A stretch of 64,000 bases of DNA from Henricia sp. BOLD:AAB3569 (taxonomy: Eukaryota; Echinodermata; Asteroidea; Spinulosida; Echinasteridae), in NCBI GenBank assembly GCA_037783545.1, contig JBBELK010000518.1, positions 62,001 to 126,000 on the forward strand, read 5' to 3'. Every line of letters starts with the position of its first letter. The stretch's first letter is position 1. The notes under the pieces are model-generated. The model was not told the origin of the DNA. It saw only the letters and a list, made by a program, of their open reading frames with translations, and ran no database searches. Below are positions 59,749-64,000 of this stretch, piece after piece. The position numbers and the translations under genes were made by a program.

Positions 59749-62700
59749 AGTCCGAATGACTGAGCATGCGCACAACTCAGGAGTACCCCAAAGAGGTGTG
59801 TACAGACAGCCACGGTTTGCGTGAGAGCAGTCAGGAAGCCTCAACCCAGGTTTTTCTAAACTTTGAAATTTCTCTTCCATTTCCCGGCGAAAGTCTGTCA
59901 ATTTTTTATGACAAGTGCGCAATATAGAGAGTTCAGGGCATGCACAATTTGAAGTTCGTCGGAACATTTTTCGACCTCCAAATTTGCCGACGTTTGGACC
60001 ACACTTTGACCAAATTGCCGAGCCAAACTGCGGTGCGTTAACGACAGTCCGAATGACTGAGCATGCGCACAACTCAGGAGTACCCCAAAGAGGTGTGTAC
60101 AGACAGCCACGGTTTGCGTGAGAGCAGTCAGGAAGCCTCAACCCAGTTTTTTCTAAACTTTGAAATTTCTCTGCCATTTCCCGGCGAAAGTCTGTCAATT
60201 ATTTTATGACAAGTGCGCAATATAGAGAGTTTAGGGCATGCAAAATTTGAAGTTCGTCGGAAAATTTTTCGACCTCCAAATTTGCCGACGTTTGGACCAC
60301 ACTTTGACCAAATTGCCGAGCCAAACTGCGGTGCGTTAACGACAGTCCGAATGACTGAGCATGCGCACAACTCAGGAGTACCCCAAAGAGGTGTGTACAG
60401 ACAGCCACGGTTTGCGTGAGAGCAGTCAGGAAGCCTCAACCCAGTTTTTTCTAAACTTTGAAATTTCTCTGCCATTTCCCGGTGAAAGTCTGTCAATTTT
60501 TTATGACAAGTGCGCAATATAGAGAGTTTAGGGCATGCAAAATTTGAAGTTCGTCGGAACATTTTTCGACCTCCAAATTTGCCGACGTTTGGACCACACT
60601 TTGACCAAATTGCCGAGCCAAACTGCGGTGCGTTAACGACAGTCCGAATGACTGAGCATGCGCACAACTCAGGAGTACCCCAAAGAGGTGTGTACAGACA
60701 GCCACGGTTTGCGTGAGAGCAGTCAGGAAGCCTCAACCCAGTTTTTTCTAAACTTTGAAATTTCTCTGCCATTTCCCGGCGAAAGTCTGTCAATTTGTTA
60801 TGACAAGTGCGCAATATATAGAGTTTAGGGCATGCAAAATTTGAAGTTCGTCGGAACACTTTTCGACCTCCAAATTTGCCGACGTTTGGACCACACTTTG
60901 ACCAAATTGCCGAGCCAAACTGCGGTGCGTTAACGACAGTCCGAATGACTGAGCATGCGCACAACTCAGGAGTACCCCAAAGAGGTGTGTACAGACAGCC
61001 ACGGTTTGCGTGAGAGCAGTCAGGAAGCCTCAACCCAGTTTTTTCTAAACTTTGAAATTTCTCTGCCATTTCCCGGCGAAAGTCTGTCAATTTTGTATGA
61101 CAAGTGCGCAATATAGAGAGTTTAGGGCATGCACAATTTGAAGTTCGTCGGAACATTTTTCGACCTTCAAATTTGCCGACGTTTGGACCACACTTTGACC
61201 AAATTGCCGAGCCAAACTGCGGTGCGTTAACGACAGTCCGAATGACTGAGCATGCGCACAACTCAGGAGTACCCCAAAGAGGTGTGTACAGACAGCCACG
61301 GTTTGCGTGAGAGCAGTCAGGAAGCCTCAACCCAGTTTTTTTTCTAAACTTTGAAATTTCTCTGCCATTTCCCAGCGAAAGTCTGTCAATTTTGTATGAC
61401 AAGTGCGCAATATAGAGAGTTTAGGGCATGCAAAATTTGAAGTTCGTCGGAACATTTTTCGACCTCCAAATTTGCCGACGTTTGGACCACACTTTGACCA
61501 AATTGCCGAGCCAAACTGCGGTGCGTTAACGACAGTCCGAATGACTGAGCATGCGCACAACTCAGGAGTACCCCAAAGAGGTGTGTACAGACAGCCACGG
61601 TTTGCGTGAGAGCAGTCAGGAAGCCTCAACCCAGTTTTTTCTAAACTTTGAAATTTCTCTGCCATTTCCCTGCGAAAGTCTGTCAATTTTTTATGACAAG
61701 TGCGCAATATAGAGAGTTTAGGGCATGCAAAATTTGAAGTTTGTCGGAACATTTTTCGACCTCCAAATTTGCCGACGTTTGGACCACACTTTGACCAAAT
61801 TGCCGAGCCAAACTGCGGTGCGTTAACGACAGTCCGAATGACTGAGCATGCGCACAACTCAGGAGTACCCCAAAGAGGTGTGTACAGACAGCCACGGTTT
61901 GCGTGAGAGCAGTCAGGAAGCCTCAACCCAGTTTTTTCTAAACTTTGAAATTTCTCTGCCATTTCCCGGCGGAAGTCTGTCAATTTTTTATGACAAGTGC
62001 GCAATATAGAGAGTTTAGGGCATGCAAAATTTGAAGTTCGTCGGAACATTTTTCGACCTCCAAATTTGCCGACGTTTGGACCACACTTTGACTAAATTGC
62101 CGAGCCAAACTGCGGTGCGTTAACGACAGTCCGAATGACTGAGCATGCGCACAACTCAGGAGTACCCCAAAGAGGTGTGTACAGACAGCCACGGTTTGCG
62201 TGAGAGCAGTCAGGAAGCCTCAACCCAGTTTTTTCTAAACTTTGAAATTTCTCTGCCATTTCCCGGCGAAAGTCTGTCAATTTTTTATGACAAGTGCGCA
62301 ATATAGAGAGTTTAGGGCATGCAAAATTTGAAGTTCGTCGGAACATTTTTCGACCTCCAAATTTGCCGACGTTTGGACCACACTTTGACCAAATTGCCGA
62401 GCCAAACTGCGGTGCGTTAACGACAGTCCGAATGACTGAGCATGCGCACAACTCAGGAGTACCCCAAAGAGGTGTGTACAGACAGCCACGGTTTGCGTGA
62501 AAGCAGTCAGGAAGCCTCAACCCAGTTTTTTCTAAACTTTGAAATTTCTCTGCCATTTTCCGGCGAAAGTCTGTCAATTTTTTATGACAAGTGCGCAATA
62601 TAGAGAGTTTAGGGCATGCAAAATTTGAAGTTCGTCGGAACATTTTTCGACCTCCAAATTTGCCGACGTTTGGACCACACTTTGACTAAATTGCCGAGCC

Positions 62701-64000
62701 AAACTGCGGTGCGTTAACGACAGTCCGAATGACTGAGCATGCGCACAACTCAGGAGTACCCCAAAGAGGTGTGTACAGACAGCCACGGTTTGCGTGAGAG
62801 CAGTCAGGAAGCCTCAACCCAGTTTTTTCTAAACTTTGAAATTTCTCTGCCATTTCCCGGCGAAAGTCTGTCAATTTTTTATGACAAGTGCGCAATATAG
62901 AGAGTTTAGGGCATGCAAAATTTGAAGTTCGTCGGAACATTTTTCGACCTCCAAATTTGCCGACGTTTGGACCACACTTTGACCAAATTGCCGAGCCAAA
63001 CTGCGGTGCGTTAACGACAGTCCGAATGACTGAGCATGCGCACAACTCAGGAGTACCCCAAAGAGGTGTGTACAGACAGCCACGGTTTGCGTGAGAGCAG
63101 TCAGGAAGCCTCAACCCAGTTTTTTCTAAACTTTGAAATTTCTCTGCCATTTCCTGGCGAAAGTCTGTCAATTTGTTATGACAAGTGCGCAATATAGAGA
63201 GTTTAGGGCATGCAAAATTTGAAGTTCGTCGGAACATTTTTCGACCTCCAAATTTGCCGACGTTTGGACCACACTTTGACCAAATTGCCGAGCCAAACTG
63301 CGGTGCGTTAACGACAGTCCGAATGACTGAGCATGCGCACAACTCAGGAGTACCCCAAAGAGGTGTGTACAGACAGCCACGGTTTGCGTGAGAGCAGTCA
63401 GGAAGCCTCAACCCAGTTTTTTCTAAACTTTGAAATTTCTCTGCCATTTCCCGGCGAAAGTCTGTCAATTTTTTATGACAAGTGCGCAATATAGAGAGTT
63501 TAGGGCATGCAAAATTTGAAGTTCGTCGGAACATTTTTCGACCTCCAAATTTGCCGACGTTTGGACCACACTTTGACCAAATTGCCGAACCAAACTGCGG
63601 TGCGTTAACGACAGTCCGAATGACTGAGCATGCGCACAACTCAGGAGTACCCCAAAGAGGTGTGTACAGACATCCACGGTTTGCGTGAGAGCAGTCAGGA
63701 AGCCTCAACCCAGTTTTTTTCTAAACTTTGAAATTTCTCTGCCATTTCCCGGCGAAAGTCTGTAAATTTGTTATGACAAGTGCGCAATATAGAGAGTTTA
63801 GGGCATGCAAAATTTGAAGTTCGTCGGAACATTTTTCGACCTCCAAATTTGCCGACGTTTGGACCACACTTTGACCAAATTGCCGAGCCAAACTGCGGTG
63901 CGTTAACGACAGTCCGAATGACTGAGCATGCGCACAACTCAGGAGTACCCCAAAGAGGTGTGTACAGACAGCCACGGTTTGCGTGAGAGCAGTCAGGAAG
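59723..64000. repeat. Final satellite block
   Basis: About 14 monomers, the last incomplete. The seven-type order continues with GGAAAATTTTTCG (start 60,206), ATATATAGAG (60,800), CGACCTTCAAAT (61,097), an eight-T unit (61,396) and GTTTGTCGG (61,693, without an insert). It then gives way to majority-type monomers, three of which have GACTAAATTGCC or a single change in CCCGGCG. The array runs off the window end. Confidence 0.9.

Larger units (their letters stand above)
57395..61096. repeat. 5,189-bp-offset block duplication, copy 2
   Basis: Second copy of the insert-bearing block. The offset minus the 727-bp insert is 4,462 bp, or 15 monomers, so the phase of the satellite is preserved. Private differences include TTTTTCAACC near 57,457 and TCTAAATTTTG near 58,533. 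It ends near 61.1 kb, where this copy continues with a CGACCTTCAAAT monomer and copy 1 does not. Confidence 0.85.
1..64000. repeat. 297-bp satellite array (entire window)
   Basis: The same unit recurs head to tail, always in the same orientation, with a period of 297 bp (298 or 299 where a T tract is longer). It is interrupted only by one SINE and two copies of a 727-bp insert. Neighbouring monomers usually differ at zero to a few positions. Allowing for the inserts, about 210 monomers are present. Both edges cut through a monomer, so the array continues outside. High identity and nested higher-order patterns are the known result of unequal exchange and gene conversion in satellite DNA. I do not recognise the monomer as a named satellite family. 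Confidence 0.98.

Noticed and set aside
1..64000. 5S rDNA, snRNA or spliced-leader gene cluster
   Set aside because: Tandem units near 300 bp made this worth checking. No 5S internal control region or U1/U2 5' end is visible, and the only Sm-like run (AATTTTTTATG) varies to AATTTGTTATG and AATTTTGTATG among copies.
1..64000. CRISPR array
   Set aside because: Repeats are contiguous 297-bp units with no unique spacers, no cas genes and eukaryotic mobile elements.

Overview
This window is one continuous eukaryotic satellite-DNA array. A monomer of about 297 bp, 46.5% GC in the reference copy and nearly identical from copy to copy, repeats head to tail in one orientation from base 1 to base 64,000, roughly 210 times. 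Both window edges fall inside a monomer, so the array is longer than the window. I find no convincing protein-coding gene, rRNA, functional tRNA, CRISPR array or bacterial feature. The many small open frames are the same few frames of the monomer read again and again.

Three things interrupt the array. (1) At 48,487-48,783 a tRNA-derived SINE lies on the minus strand, with a good B box, a recognisable A box, a (CAA)8 3' tail and a perfect 13-bp target-site duplication. (2) At 53,807-54,533 there is a 727-bp composite insert of unknown family. It holds a near-perfect palindrome, a 67-bp minisatellite, a 35-bp piece identical to the SINE head and a 23-bp satellite fragment at its right end. (3) At 58,996-59,722 the same insert recurs, 5,189 bp further on and apparently identical, carried by a duplication that includes the flanking monomers.

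The satellite is organised by region. At 4.4-9.2 kb a 4-monomer higher-order repeat (about 1,190 bp) is visible. The stretch 9.2-11.6 kb recurs at 16.3-18.7 kb, 7,136 bp away. From 18.7 to 31.8 kb, 3- to 6-monomer higher-order patterns alternate. Two consecutive 3,222-bp units fill 31.8-38.2 kb, and each contains a monomer with the same 51-bp deletion. From 38.2 to 46.5 kb longer runs of exactly 297-bp monomers predominate. From 46.5 to 62 kb an ordered set of about seven monomer types recurs and hosts all three insertions. A monomer variant that puts a TGA stop into the otherwise open minus-strand frame occurs about 26 times between 7.9 and 37.6 kb, and I saw none outside that interval.

The organism is an animal, judging from the SINE architecture: tRNA head, a core with the GGTTTTCCTCCCA-type motif seen in deeply conserved metazoan SINEs, and a trinucleotide tail. 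A marine invertebrate such as a cnidarian or early-branching deuterostome is plausible but unproven. The array could be centromeric, pericentromeric, subtelomeric or interstitial; the window alone does not say. A cluster of single-base indels at 32.2-34.2 kb, absent from the sister repeat unit, suggests local consensus errors in the assembly.
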